From positions 1 through 55,140 of the forward strand of contig WION01000351.1 of assembly GCA_015039365.1 (NCBI GenBank): a stretch of DNA of 55,140 nucleotides, in the 5' to 3' direction. The DNA is from Amanita rubescens (lineage: Eukaryota; Basidiomycota; Agaricomycetes; Agaricales; Amanitaceae). The translations under genes were made by a program, and so were the position numbers. Below, in pieces: positions 35,280-47,910 of this stretch; within the stretch, counting starts at the first letter, position 1; the number at the start of each line of letters is the position of its first letter. The notes beneath the pieces are model-generated. The model did not search any database. It saw only the letters and a list, made by a program, of their open reading frames with translations, and was not told the DNA's origin.

Positions 35280-38200
35280 TTAGTACATGGAAAAAAATTG
35301 GCCATGCTGACAAACTGACATCGAAGAAGTGTGCAACAACGCTTCGTGGGGCTTTTGATAGGTCAGATTATCAGTGATGTAAGAGTTTCGTATCCACGTA
35401 CTCCTAGGTGTTTTAGGAAGACGGCAACTGACACCGCTTTGAAGGATATGGTATGCTACTAGGCCAGACCTGAAATTCATCAGATCCGATTCTAGAACAC
35501 GCGACAAAGTACTCACCAGCCAGTTTGATGAGAAGCTCCAAGACCTTGGCCTGTGTCGCCATGGAAAAACTGTGTGATAGAGTGAGCATGGAAGTAGACG
35601 ATATGTGACTCAACCAACTTCGTAGAACCAGACATAATCACGGAAATAGGGGTCGTAATCCAATTTAGGATTTCCACCATTCGTAGCTCTCTTTCCTTCC
35701 ATATCACGACCAAAGATATGAATCACACGGTGTTGAATCTCCTCCGCAACGCCAGCTAGATTCATGTATTCGCCGCTACCAGTAGGACACTCGACTTGCA
35801 AGTCATCGCCATAATATTGATAGAAGCGTTGTAAGCTCTCAATGAGCAGGAAGTTGGTAGCAAGCCCTAGATTTAGATCAGAACCTTTTCGCAGCGCTTG
35901 TGACGTAACTCACATATAGGACCGCGCCAATTCGAGTTACCTCCAAACATTCCAGATAGAGAGTCACCTGGCCAATAGCCAACTTCGTATCTCTGACCAT
36001 TGACATCAATGCCCCAAGGGTGCCGCAAATGCCTCTTTGACAGGCTTGCGAAAGAATCAGTTTCCGAGTAATACTAAGGCACACCACTTACGATCTAATT
36101 CCGTGCTCACTTAGGAATTCATCTTCGTCCAGCATCTTCTGAAGTATTCTTACGATTCGCTCCTCACTCGCCAGGGCTAGCAACCTCCTCTCCTCTTTTC
36201 CACTGACTTAAGTAATATAAGAATTGAATATCACATTTAGTTAAATAGATCATTGATACCTTTCATATTAGCCATATTTCTTGCTGAGGCCTCCGCACGG
36301 TTGTCAAGGAACCATTCCACACGTTTCTTGAATCCAGGGAAGCGATTTAGGACAGAAGGCTCAAGCACCATTGTCGCGTATAAGGGAATAAGCCCAACTA
36401 AACTCCTGACAGGTAGTTGCATCGTATCTCCGGGACCGAATTCAATCGCATCGTAGTACATTCCATCCTGTTCATTCCACAGACTGACTTCTTGATCTCC
36501 TTCTTGATATGTCATCGCTTCTGCAATAAAGAGGAAATGCTGGTACCTATCAATAAGGATATCATCAAACACAACAATATTTACCTCAAAAAACTTCGAT
36601 GCTATGTCTTCGTAAACAGGGTTGTGTTTGGCTAGCTCGAGAGCCATGTTCAACCTAAACGAGTTAATCATAACATCACGAGAAGAATGCGTGACTTACA
36701 TGTTAAGGCAGTAGAAAGCCATCCACGCAGTTCCATCGGCCTGGCGCAGCGTACCGCCCGTTGGTAGGGGCTCTGATCTATTGAACGCACCAATGTTATC
36801 TAGGCCCAGAAAGCCACCCTCAAATACACCTTTGCCATCTTGATCTTTCCTGTTAACCCACCTAAACTGTACTCAGCTAGAATAACGAGCCATGGGAGCT
36901 TAGGTACCAAGTAAAGTTCAGAAGGAGTTTCTGGAAGACGCGTTCCAAGAACGCAAGGTCCTCTTTCCCAGTCAACTTTCGTTCAATCTTGAATACCCTG
37001 AACGTTGCCCTAGGATGGTACGTCAAGAGACGGTTGCATCTTCCGAGAAATTTGCATACCAAGCATGAACCGGAGGATTAACATCGCTAAAATTCCATTC
37101 GTATGCCGGGATTTGACCGTCCGGCTTCATGTACCACTCGCGCGTCAAAAGATCGAGTTGCTTTTTCGCAAATGAGGAATCCACAATTGCAAGAGGGATG
37201 CAATGGAATGCCGTATCCCAGGCAGCAAAGAAAGGATATTCCCATCTGCATGAAAGTTATTTAGAATCTTAAAAATTGGCCCAAAAACACGTACTTGTCA
37301 GGCATGGACAAAATGTCCTCGATATGCAAGTGCTTCCATTGCTAACGCCGCAGGTTAGCCGATAACATTTCATCTGTAATTTGATTCGTACCCAGTTTCG
37401 CACCCCCTTCCGCTCAGGAGGCGGCGTGGGTTGAGCAGGGTCCCCCTCCAACCATTCTTTCTGAATAAAGCGATAGAATTGTTTCGTCCAGAGCATCCCT
37501 CCAAGAGCCTGCCTCATAATTTGCTTCAGGTCATCAGTTATAGGACCAAGCGCAAATGAGTTGTAAAATTCATCGGCCTCCTGGCGTCGTTCTTCTATGG
37601 CATCATCGAATAGTATTTCGTCCTCCAGGGTAGGGTCCTTGCCAATCCGCGAAGGGGTAAGCTTTAACCGTACGACCGCACATCCTCCATTTCCTGGAAC
37701 ATCGCGAAAAACATAATGCGCGGCAGATTTTGTCCCCTTCTGCTCTGGATTGACAAAGGATCCGGATAAACTAGCTGGGAATGGTGTACAGGGTCCTTCC
37801 TCCGGAACGTCAGGTCGTTCGTTCCCAAAACTTGACGCAGTCCGGGAACGGATCCTGGGGGAGAAAAAGCTTTCAGGTTGGGACTCGGACGTAGGAGGTC
37901 TATGAGACGGGATAATATGATCATGGAAGGCGTCCTTCACGAACGGAGATTCATTGGTCCCGCCATACAACCTACTGAAATTTGTGTTGTTTTCCGTAAA
38001 CAGCAGCTCAGGTTGTACGGCATCTGCTTCAGGATCAACTTCAAAGTTATTATCGGGGCCGACAGGTGGCGGTGATGGCAAACAGAAGAGATGTGTTTTA
38101 TGGAGTGAAGGGTGGCGAACAGTGATGCAGTTTATGTCATCCACGCCCCTGACAGAGCCCGTGAGCGACGGCATGGGTGGTTTTTCAAGCGGCCATGACC

Positions 38201-39232
38201 AAGTATTGGGAAACCAAAGCTGTGGAATAACGTGCAGCGTTGCTCGATCTGGGCCGCGATTGTACGATGTGATTCGCACAAAGATACTATCTGGGTCTTC
38301 CTCCGCCTTGGCATACTATATGCGCGTCGGTCAGTCCAACGATTGTTGCAGGTCCACATTTACTCACCTCAACGAATACATCCCAATAGCGGTCTTCGTC
38401 AAACGCGTCCGTGTCCAAGATTTCGTACTCGGGCACGTCTCTACCTCTGCTCTGACTCTCGGTTACAAGTTGTTCATAAGGAAACCTTCTTTGGGGATAC
38501 TTGTACAAGAACTTCATATAAGAATGTGTCGGCGTCGAATCGAGGTAGTAATACAGTTCCTTCACGTCTTCGCCATGGTTCCCTTGATGGCCAGTAACGC
38601 CAAACAGCCGCTCCTTCAAGATCGGGTCCTCATTGTTCCAAAGCGACAACGCAAAACACAAACGCTGATGGTTGTCGGAAATACCCGCTATACCATCTTC
38701 GCCCCACCTATATGCGCGTGATCTCGCGTGTTCATGAGGGAAATGACTCCAGGCATCTCCATTTGCTGAATAGTCCTCGCGGACCGTGGCCTGGAATGAA
38801 AGAACGTTTGATAAGCACGCAAAGAAGTTCGGCCGTATCGCTCCACGCGCCCAATGAATTAATTATAACGGTACCCACCCATTGTCTATCGCTCAGATAG
38901 GGGCCCCATCGCTTCCAGTGTTTCTCGCGATCGTCATCCTGTTGGAGGCGATGCTTTTCTGCACCTTTGTATGCTGCGCCTAACGCCTCGGCGAGTCGCT
39001 GGCGATGCGATCTAGGTTGCTCGGCCTCTGCAGTGGCTTTGGCCGCCCCATCTGTAGGCTTGAGCTTGGGCGGGGCCTGGGCCTGAGCCTGCGTCGGGAA
39101 AGGAATCTTGTTCGGAATGCTAATCGTCAAGGCAGGCGAGTCAGAACGATCGTTAAGCTCTGGCTCTGACTCTGGCGTCGACTCGCCCCTGCGAAAGATT
39201 TTTTCTTGCATTTTCTTGACCGCTGAGGCCAT
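35280..39232 (-). CDS. Glycoside hydrolase family 63 (alpha-glucosidase-like), no signal peptide
   Basis: Multi-exon gene. Start [13 protein letters not shown], then a low-complexity N-terminus of about 90 residues with no hydrophobic signal, so the enzyme is probably cytosolic, unlike ER glucosidase I. Landmarks: [208 protein letters not shown] and [17 protein letters not shown]. This is the (alpha/alpha)6 barrel of GH63; the acidic residues in WDTAF and near the NSNWRG/HGDTG region are candidates for catalysis. An extra Ser/Pro-rich stretch of about 50 residues near [15 protein letters not shown] interrupts the beta domain. The C-terminal 45 residues after the last intron are atypical. Substrate unknown. 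Confidence 0.85.
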
Positions 39233-39673
39233 GGTGGGTGAAGGTGGTCAAGAGCAAGCCTGGAATGAAAGGAATGGGCAAACAACCCTTTGTCCACTCA
39301 TGAACGCCACCGATGACGACACGACGTATCTTCTTGCCTAATGAGGCAATCATCATATTCAAAAACTATTGATCGAACGAATAGATAGAAATCCTAATCG
39401 TGTTATAGTATAATAATAGTCCTCGTGTTTTCGGCGGACGCGCCTTGCTGTGCAAAGAAAGATAAGTGCATGCATATCCCAATCACTGAAATAAAATAAG
39501 TTTGGCTTGGTCGTATCAAGGGTATAGATGAGGTAACAAAAGTAGATATATGGGAAGGATAGCATAACTGATTTACGAACCATCACAGGCCTACCCGTAC
39601 CGCGCGGCGAAAACGGGGGGCCGCCAAGGTCTGATGATATAAGTAGATTTCATATTTCATGAGTGGAAGACGC

Positions 39674-42600
39674 TTATCGCTTCCTGTCTTGCAGCCGGAT
39701 GCGCTCAATGTCGGCTGCCAACAGGACGCTGTGAGTCCAATCGCCTTCACTGCCAAGCTCCTGGTCCAAAATGCCTAGATGGTTAGATGACGGCGAAGTC
39801 GCCGGCCGCCTGGGCGTGGGTCGAAGATGGCTAGTCTTGGCTGGTTCTGGGGTGGAACGAGCGGACCGCGTTGGGGGGAACATCGAGCTTGTCGTCGAGT
39901 CAGCACGATACCGGTCGGCAATGGGAGTCCCGGTCTTGGTGGTTTCCACGGTCAGGGCATCTTCGGTCTCTTCCTGGAAACTGTCCGTGCGAGAAGAACT
40001 AACTTGGATTCCAGTCCCAAATCTGAATGGCGAATGCTCGAATGGCGAGCTTACCACAGGTGGCAGGGTATAAACACTTCCTTGGGGTGCTGTTACCGCA
40101 GATTGAGGCGTTGACACAGAGGAATCACTGGCTGAATGCGGTGCCGTAACCGCGTCGTTGTTGATGATGGGATTAGAGATGCTCGTTTTGGAAATACCCC
40201 GCAGTGAACAATTGGAATGTTTTGAAGATACGAAAATTTGTAAAGACGGTTTCTTCATTTTCGGCCGTCGCGGTAGGGAAGAATTCGAATGTAACGAAGT
40301 GGTGGGTGATGGAGGTTCATTTAGTGAAGAAGGGGTCGCGTTCATGGGAGCAATGTGGAGCATGGATAAAAAAGGCGACGACCGCCGCTTTAACGGGGTA
40401 CTTGCGGGTAAAGACGGAAAATGGACAGGGCCAGTGTGCGACATTGAGTCGTTGATTATGTATTTTGTTGACTCGGGAGCCATCACATCAGACATACTCT
40501 CCACATCTTGTTCTGCCTTACCCTCATCTATCGGCAGATGAGGTAAAGAAGGCTGTCCAGATGACGTTGCAGGTGTCGCCAATGATTCAACTGAAGATGT
40601 CATTGGCGGAGTCGATGATGGAGACATTTCGTTCGGCGACTTGTCAGACGACAAAAAGGAATTGTCCATGGATGAATCAACAGAGCTGGACAACTCATGG
40701 AGCAGCAGCGACGTGGAAGAGCAGCTGCACTCTGCATCCATATATACCGTTGATTCAGGGTCACGCCTTGGGCGCGGGGACGGTCTACGCCTCGCTAACC
40801 CCTCTACAAGATCAATAGATCCTTCTGCAGACGCTTGATGATCAGACAGTGAAGACGTATGATCCTCCGACGTTCGGATACCTCCTGACAGGCTCTCACG
40901 TTCGACCATCCCGTCCGGTGCGTCGGAATAAATTTCTGATGTTGAGCTGGCGGAACTGCCAGCTTTTTCCCTCTTGACATCCATGATCGGTGTCTCCATT
41001 TCCTCGTCCCATATTTCTTTAGTCTCGCACAAGATCTTCAACAGAGGCGGCGTAATCTGGACGCTGGGGTAAAAGACGAGTAACAGGTTCGATAAGGGCA
41101 TCTTTGTCTCTTTCTCATTCGTGGAAGTGGCGTTGATGACGTCAACCAGTGTGCGAAGTAAGTGGCGATTCTCTTCTGGAAGCTGAGAGATTAGAGCTCT
41201 TATCGCTCTTATGAGGGAGTTAGAAGGAGGGCGCATATCTTTAAATGAAGTCACGGCCAACGTAGACAAAGAAGGCGGTTTCTTCATCCCAGGAGGAAGG
41301 CTGCCAGGCTTGGGTCCAGAAGGCAGGCCCAGACCATGACTCGCAGGCTTAACATCAGCGTTACGAGGCTTCGACTCGGTTGCAGCACCAGCTGCAGCTG
41401 TCTCCTGCTCCACAAGACCCTCAAAGTAAGGTAATAGAACTGGCGTCAACATGTGCTCTGGCACTGGTCATGCTGCGTTAGCAGCAAGAAGCCCAAGGTA
41501 AGCAATTAACTCACATTCCCGGAAGAAGGCCTTGAACACCGAGGCCACTGCATGAGGATCCAAGTCTCCAGGTTCACATGATGCCAAGTCGTAGTCGGCA
41601 CCTACGATCAAGGAGTTAGCACGACGGTGCAATTCAAGCAACGGGTTCAACCCACCTTTGTCAAACTCGGAACGTAACGCCGATACATGTTTAGGCCTGC
41701 CGCCCACACTACGCAACGAATGGTCAGACACACTGCCCACTTAGAGGGGCACGTTGGACTCACCGAAACAAACCCTCTTCTTCAACTCCCCATACCAATA
41801 TATGCTGTGCACACCGCACAATGACAGCGGGCAAACGCCGCTCCTCGAGTGCCTTCTCCACATCCCGCATTTTCGACCTTTTCTCCGTGTCCGCGGCCCT
41901 TACCCATTCCCCAGCGCGCCGACCTTCACCAGCAGGCGGGGTAACGCCAATGGCAGTTTCTCTCACAGTCATCTTGAGCTCCTTTGCAAAGACGACACCA
42001 GATCCTTTGAAAGGCGCTCTCAGCATCAACCCCAGCACAGGCCCGGAAGGTACACCCAAGTGGTCAATGTCTGACGCCGATGTAGAGGCTAAACTTGGCG
42101 TGACACTCCAGGTCCCAGAAGGCGCCTCGGGTGTCCGCCGTCTAGCCCAACCCATTGGCGAATAAGGATGACTGGCGGATGACGACTGATTAGAGTTGGT
42201 CCGTGTCAGATTCTGTCCATCGGATGTCGTCGAGGGGTAGCCAGAGGCAGTTGCTGAGTTGCTGGAACTGGAACTGATGCCCATGGCTCTCCCCATTCGG
42301 CCAACGGCACCACGGAATACACGTCCAGCGGATGGTGCCAAGCTACTCGTCATGCTAATGGCACGGGGAGCCGGCGGGAGGTGGGATGGCGAATTCGACA
42401 TGATTGTAGGAAGTTGCATTTGCGGAGGGAGAGGAGGAAGTTTGCGCTCAAAGGGCGAAGGATTTGTCCATGAAGAGAGTTTGCCACGAAGGTTTTGCCC
42501 AACTTGCGAACGCGGAGCAGGAACGGGCCCGGTTTGACCAGTGGCTGACGTCTGGACTATCTTCGGAACTTCTTTGGCAACACTCGGTGTCAGTGGCGAT

Positions 42601-43985
42601 ATTGGTGGTGGCATTCCTTCTGTCACGGAGTACGATGGGTATTTAATTTCTGACAGAGATAGGGTAGGGTGGTGAGCAGGTGGTGATGGTGGCTGCGTTT
42701 TAGAAGCGTAAGGACCTAAATTGAAAGATAACGATCGTCTGCTCTTTGTTTTAAGCGAGGCTTCAGGTGATCCTTTTTGTGGCGTGGTGATGATGGTGGG
42801 CGGTCTTGATGCATCTACCGCGTCCTGGTCCTTGCACGTATCATCATCCTCTTCTAGCATGGTAAAATCTCCATCAGCAATCAGCGCACTAATCCTGACT
42901 GGCTTGATGGTGTGATTAGATTGCAGCGATTCAGCCATGGAAACTGGCCGGGACGCGCGATTGCTGGCCGTTCCAGGTCGAATAGTGTGGTAGCTCATGG
43001 TAGAGTCGCTCTTCCGCCTTGACTCTTTGATGTCAGCCACCACGATACCTTCCGACTTGACCGCGTCAGCCTCCTTCGGTTTCAGCCTCGGTACTTCGTG
43101 CCCCGTGTCGGCTTCCCTGGACTCCGGAAGGGTCTTTGATCTTACCCCTTGCGTACCCTGTTCCTTGTCCTTTTCGTTGATATATATAAGGGTAACGGCA
43201 CTAGTTATTCCAGGACTCAAGGGAATGACAGAACTGCGGCTATCTGGGCTAGCAACCGATTGACTACGCGATGGCACCTGCTCCAGCGTGTGAGAAGATG
43301 AGAGAACTGGAGTCTCATTTGTCACCAAATATTGTGGCGAAGGGCGGGGTTTGGGCGGAGGTGTAGGAGGGGTAGGAGACAAAGGTATGAGCTGGTCTGC
43401 GGCCATCATGAGCGTCGGGTTACTGGAATTTGAAGGTACCCTGCCCTTGGACGAAGACGACGTCAGTGGCACGCATGATTCGACACGTAAATGCCGGAAT
43501 TGCTGTTCTTGGGCCTGCTGTCGCACTTCGTGCTGAACTTCCCTCTTATTACCAAACCCGAACAATTGCGAGACATCCTCTGATTTCTTGCGACGACTGA
43601 CGATGGCGCGTTTTAATCTACTGCCACCAGCTAGAGCAGCTTGGAAGCCTTTTGAAGCAACGGAGACTGACGAAGAGGAGGTAGGGGGACTAGGAATGCT
43701 GGGAGAGGGAGCTGTGCTATGCCCCTGTCCCATGAAAGCAAAGGGAAGTGAGGAGGAGCGGGGAGCGAGGTTGGGAAGAGGACGGGTATTAAGGGAAGGG
43801 AGTTTAGGTATCGTAGGAGGGTGATCCGCTGCGGAAGAGTAGGAGGATGAAGTAGCCGGCTCGTCAGCAGAGGAACGACGGGTTCGCATGTCTTGAGCAG
43901 GATCTGTTATTGGCAATGAGGCAGAGGTAGCGTGGCCGGCGCGAGTAGCCGTGCCAACAGACTCGCTCGTGGCTTGAACCGGCAT
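39674..43985 (-). CDS. RhoGAP domain protein with long disordered flanks
   Basis: Three exons in phase (43985 to about 41760, 41711-41514, about 41464-39674) encode about 1400 residues. The N-terminal 630 residues are Ser/Pro-rich and probably disordered. The RhoGAP domain starts about residue 650 with LGVPSGPVLGLMLRAPFKGS and reaches the arginine-finger strand EEGLFRVGGR, split by intron 1. It continues HVSALRSEFDKGG, DPHAVASVFKAFFRELPEHM, LTPVLLPYFEGLV, a 65-residue Ala/Pro/Ser insertion, then LIRAIRALISQLPEENRHLL, TLVDVINAT and MPLSNLLLVFYPSVQITPPL. These are the standard GAP helices, so it should speed GTP hydrolysis by a Rho-family GTPase. The C-terminal 400 residues are low-complexity. 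The target GTPase cannot be read from sequence. Confidence 0.87.
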
Positions 43986-44240
43986 TGTGAAGAGATACTA
44001 GATTTTAGGGTCGTCTGTAGATGTTAACTTTTAATGGGACACTAGAGACGAGAAAAGCTTACAGGAGATTGAACATTCAGATTGGCGAGAAGAGAAAGCC
44101 GTGTCCGCGAAACAAGGAACGCACCCCCGCACGCACGCGCTGAGCCGAACGCCCGTCGGGAAGAGGCGGCCAAACTGATGGGCATCAATCACAAACTACA
44201 CTTATCTACAAGTCTATATATCGCTAGTCTCTACTCTACC

Positions 44241-45744
44241 TCATCCCCGGATAAGAAACTCTTTCACCTGTGGGAGATAATTATCAGCTCCTGACCTCGA
44301 CTTTTTGTTCCATTACTCACAAGTTCATATGTGAAAAAAGAAGTGGCGATGCTCGGTGCTACTTTGACTAATATCTTTTGATGAGCCGTTATCTGCCGCG
44401 ACAATCACCACTTACGGAGATTCGGCCACAATCCTCGATACAGGCCGGCCACACCCTCCGTCCGGAGCGTGCTGCTTAGCGCGTCCAGTGCACCACCATA
44501 TTTTATCGAACCATCCTTCATACCGGTCACCTGCATCTTCCGTCGTAGTACGTCAAACGGATAGGTCACTGTCTGGGATATCGAACCTGCCGATAACGTC
44601 GCGTCCGAATGTCAGCATGTCACGCGTCAAGAGGAGGTACACACCTGCCAAGGCACCGCACGCTAGCTTCCTTGGGATGCTGCTCTTCCCTGGCGGTGTA
44701 ATGATTCCCCTTAGAGCCTCATAGGAAGCGAAATTGAGTCCAACATATGGGGCTACTCCAACCGCAGTTGTCACCAACCCTCGGTAAAGAGCACGTATTC
44801 CACCTTCTTCCCGCATGATTTTCATTGTCATTCCCACGATAGTGAGGTCTGCCTTTGAAAAGGCTGATGATGTGTGATAAGCTGCAGACGCAAGAGACAC
44901 AGATTTGGCGACCAATGGCGTGGCCCCAAGGGCTGGAGCGGCCTTGGGCTGCACTGAAAGACTAACTGATGCGGTTGCTATTGAAAGTCGTGATCTAACC
45001 AGATCCAGTGGATATGTCGCACCTGGACCAAAAATCTGGTCAACACATAACACTACTTTTGGCAAAAGTTAAAACGACTAACATACGGAGGTGATCCCTG
45101 CCAAAGCTCCCGATGCTAATCGTTTCGGGGTATCGAGTTCCCTTGTTCCGTGTACTGTAAACCACTATGGGCAATGTCAAACCAGGGGTAAATGCCAGTA
45201 ATAGATAGTGATCACCTTCTTCAATTGCTCGTAGGTGGTAAATTGAACGGCGCTGGATCAATTTTTTTTTCAGGATAGCCGAGTCAACCAACTCCGCACC
45301 TCACCCACCTGTAGGGTACAATTCTAATGCAATTGATTCCATTCCCTCTCATGAAACCTTGAAACCCTTCTTCCTTGAACATTCGCACCAAACTCCTCCA
45401 AACGCCCTGGTACTGCGAATCAGAACCACGCGGTTGAACTTGCCTGAACGCATGTCAGCACGGACGGACCATGAACCCAACTCAATTCACGCACTGTATG
45501 ATCTTCAACCTCTCCAATGGACTAACCACAGTCCGCGAGGCAGCGCCAGCACATCCTCCAGCTGGTGGCGCAAGTCAACGCCACTTATCACGCGAGGGCA
45601 GAACGACGCACCAATAAAGTAGGATATTATTTCCGGGGTAACATAGGTAGAAAACAGTCGTGCCAAGTTAAATGATTGTCGTCGCGCCAGAGCCTGGTCT
45701 TCGCCATTCGAGGCGTCGGCCACAGCGGAAGTAGATTGTGTCAT
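44241..45744 (-). CDS. Mitochondrial carrier (SLC25) family, CoA/APS-PAPS-carrier-like
   Basis: Inner-membrane transporter with the three tandem carrier repeats. Start MTQSTSAVADASNGEDQ. Signature motifs: repeat 1 SPLERLKIIQ after AGGCAGAASRTVV; repeat 2 YPLDLVRSRL after FGPGAT; repeat 3 YPFDVLRRKMQVTG after SISQTV. Also GVWRSLVRMFKEEGFQGFMR, GNGINCIRIVP, EEGGIRALYRGLVTTAVGVA and EGVAGLYRGLWPNLLKVAPS. The last two introns place FFTYEL and a short VKEFLIRG end before TGA at 44241. Repeat 2 has a 45-residue Ala/Ser/Val insertion after RSRL, longer than usual. The closest type I recognise is the Ypr011c/SLC25A42 group (CoA, adenine nucleotide or PAPS transport); the substrate is inference. Confidence 0.85.
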
Positions 45745-46251
45745 GATAGGTATACAGGGTATTTCTGTGGGGATATCCTGGGCATCCAAGCCTGAGCAAG
45801 CCCAAATCTAGAGTGAATAGGAGAGCTTTGAGGACAAAGAGAGGCGTCTATAGACCAGGGAGGAGACAGCGACTGACAAAGACAAGGAGCATTGACCGCA
45901 AGTCCTTTGCGTCCGAATTCGTCGTTCGTTTCCGTTCCGACGCCCACGTGCGCGCTGCGCGCCTGACCCTCGGCCCTGGCTCGAGGCCGGTCGTCCTTTC
46001 GCCTCCATTATATGAATAAACCCAATACAGCGGGATGATCTAAAAGCAGTGTAGAATCTATAGATCAATCGACGTACCCAAAACACGTTTTTAATTATTA
46101 AAGTAACGAATGTACAGGAGGTCAATCTCTGCTTCTACAAGTCCGAGCTGTCAACAACAAAACACGTATCATACAAATAAAATAGAAAAAGATGAAAGGG
46201 GCATCTTATCATCCTGTCAAAGAACCCCCAGAGCCGACTTTTGAGGTACGT
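45745..46251. other. Promoter-side gap upstream of the carrier gene
   Basis: 507 bp between the carrier start and the stop of the next minus-strand gene. No gene was seen. A short AT-rich stretch near 46085-46105 and an A-rich stretch near 46170-46190 could serve the 3' end of the upstream gene. Confidence 0.35.
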
Positions 46252-47910
46252 TCATCGGAATGGCTGGCCTTGCGCCCTCTAAAAGACTCGTTTAATAAAC
46301 TTCAACGCAAACCAAATCGGCTTACATGAATCAATGACGCTTGAGAAGTTACATTTGGGTATTCGAGATAGCGTTGATCAACCATGGAAGACTGTGCGGG
46401 TGAAAATCCAGTAGGCGAATCTCCCATTCCGGGACCCATAGCCTGGAAAGTTGCATGCGTCGTCCGATTGTTGCGGCTCCTCTTTTGCACCACGATGTAC
46501 AGGACAACGAATACGGCCGCAGCCACCACAGCAACTGTACCTAGAACAATGCCTATAATGTCACCAGTAGACAGGCTTATGGGCACGATTTTAGTTCAGG
46601 ATCCTCGATGGCACAGGGAAACAAGCTTACGCAGAACTGTTATTACTGAATGGCCGGTAAGCAAACGAAAGGCAAGAATCTGGATTATACACACCTGCTA
46701 CTCAAGTTGCTACCTGAGCCACCTGAGCCACCTGAGCCACCAGTAAAGCCTGCCGTACCACTGCAACACGCGGTTCAGCAATTAAGATGAAGCTCAAAGA
46801 CACCAGTCACTTACTTGCTGCTACTTGACCCGCTCCCCGTTGTTGCTGTGTCATATATGTTTACATAGTCAATTGCACATATTTGCTGCTGAACCGGTTG
46901 GCACCAAAACGTAAGCGTATGATTCCCCGACCCAAGGTTGTTGGCATGATAGAGCAACACTTGAAAGCCCGGGGTTGTGTTCGCGTTGTACGACACGGCG
47001 GTAGATTTGTCCATCTGGACAAGGTACGGCCCTCCAGTGGCGCCAACCGGACCATACAGTGAGATGGCTTCGCCTAATTCCAAAAGTGAGTGATCGCCGT
47101 TATCGCTCAAAAGTGCTTCGCATACCCTTGTTGCAAGTCAGATCCCATCAATTGAACCAGACAAAAAAAAACTCACGGAAAATGTAAACTCCATCGATGC
47201 ATTGAACGTCGATGTCGAACTAGCGATTAACGTGTCACCAGAGTCAAACCAAAAAAATTCAAGTAATTGCAACTCACTGTCCCGTTCCAGCAAAATACTT
47301 GCCAGCGTCCGTTGGGGAAGCGGACCAGTCACTTCCTGAATATTTGAATGCGGAATCAGTGTCATCCACGGTGATAATGCCAAGTGGATCATTGGCATTG
47401 CCAAACGTCGCCTTCCAAGTTACCTGCCAATACGCGTGTCATCTCTCACCCAAACCAAATCCTTAGAAAAGATTCATACAAAGTCAATGTCCAAATACAG
47501 GTTATCACCCAAATTTTCTATAACCACTGTGTGATTGCCCTGGGAAAGACCGTTGGACTCGTAAAGGATCACTTGAAAGTTTCCATTGGCATTATAACCG
47601 CTTTGTGGACTCGAAGCCGCGCCATCCACTGTAACCTGGTAGTTTCCGTGATTACCCCGTTGAGCACCATACAACGTCACGTCCGTGCCATTGTAAACAA
47701 ATGTCATCGTGGTGTTCTGGGTGTTGGTCTTGGTAAAATCACTATCAGAGTAACTAGCAGAGAAAAAGGAAAATCAGTCGTATAAGCACATTATACACGT
47801 CATGCGTACCTCGAAGCCAGCGAATCGGACTGTGAAGATCCGGGCGTCCACCCATTACTGTACACCAGGAGGGGCGAGATGTTCTCAATGGTTGTGGTGA
47901 GTGTCGGCAT
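46252..47910 (-). CDS. Single-span membrane protein with two beta-rich (galactose-binding-like) modules
   Basis: Several short exons. Start MPTLTTTIENISPLLVYSNG with no classical signal peptide. Module 1: YSDSDFTKTNTQNTTMTFVY, NGTDVTLYGAQRGNHGNYQV, ESNGLSQGNHTVVIENLG, LYLDIDFV. Module 2: NASMEFTF, GEAISLYGPVGATGGPYLVQ, YHANNLGSGNHTLTFWCQ, CAIDYVNIYDT. The two halves share the pattern of a galactose-binding or jelly-roll fold common in basidiomycete surface proteins. A Gly/Ser linker (GGSGGSGG type) follows, then one membrane span GIVLGTVAVVAAAVFVVLYI, a basic stop-transfer stretch QKRSRNNR, and a cytosolic tail. The exact last exon is uncertain: two adjacent AG acceptors give different ends, at 46252 or about 30 nt further on. 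Likely a cell-surface protein with its N-terminus outside. Confidence 0.75.
46713..46741. repeat. 9-bp tandem repeat encoding a Gly-Gly-Ser linker
   Basis: CCTGAGCCA is repeated three times in a row; on the minus strand this reads as Gly-Gly-Ser units just outside the membrane span of the two-module protein. Confidence 0.7.

Noticed and set aside
41821..43824. Several plus-strand ORFs opposite the RhoGAP gene
   Set aside because: Antisense shadows of a long Ser/Pro-rich exon; no domains.
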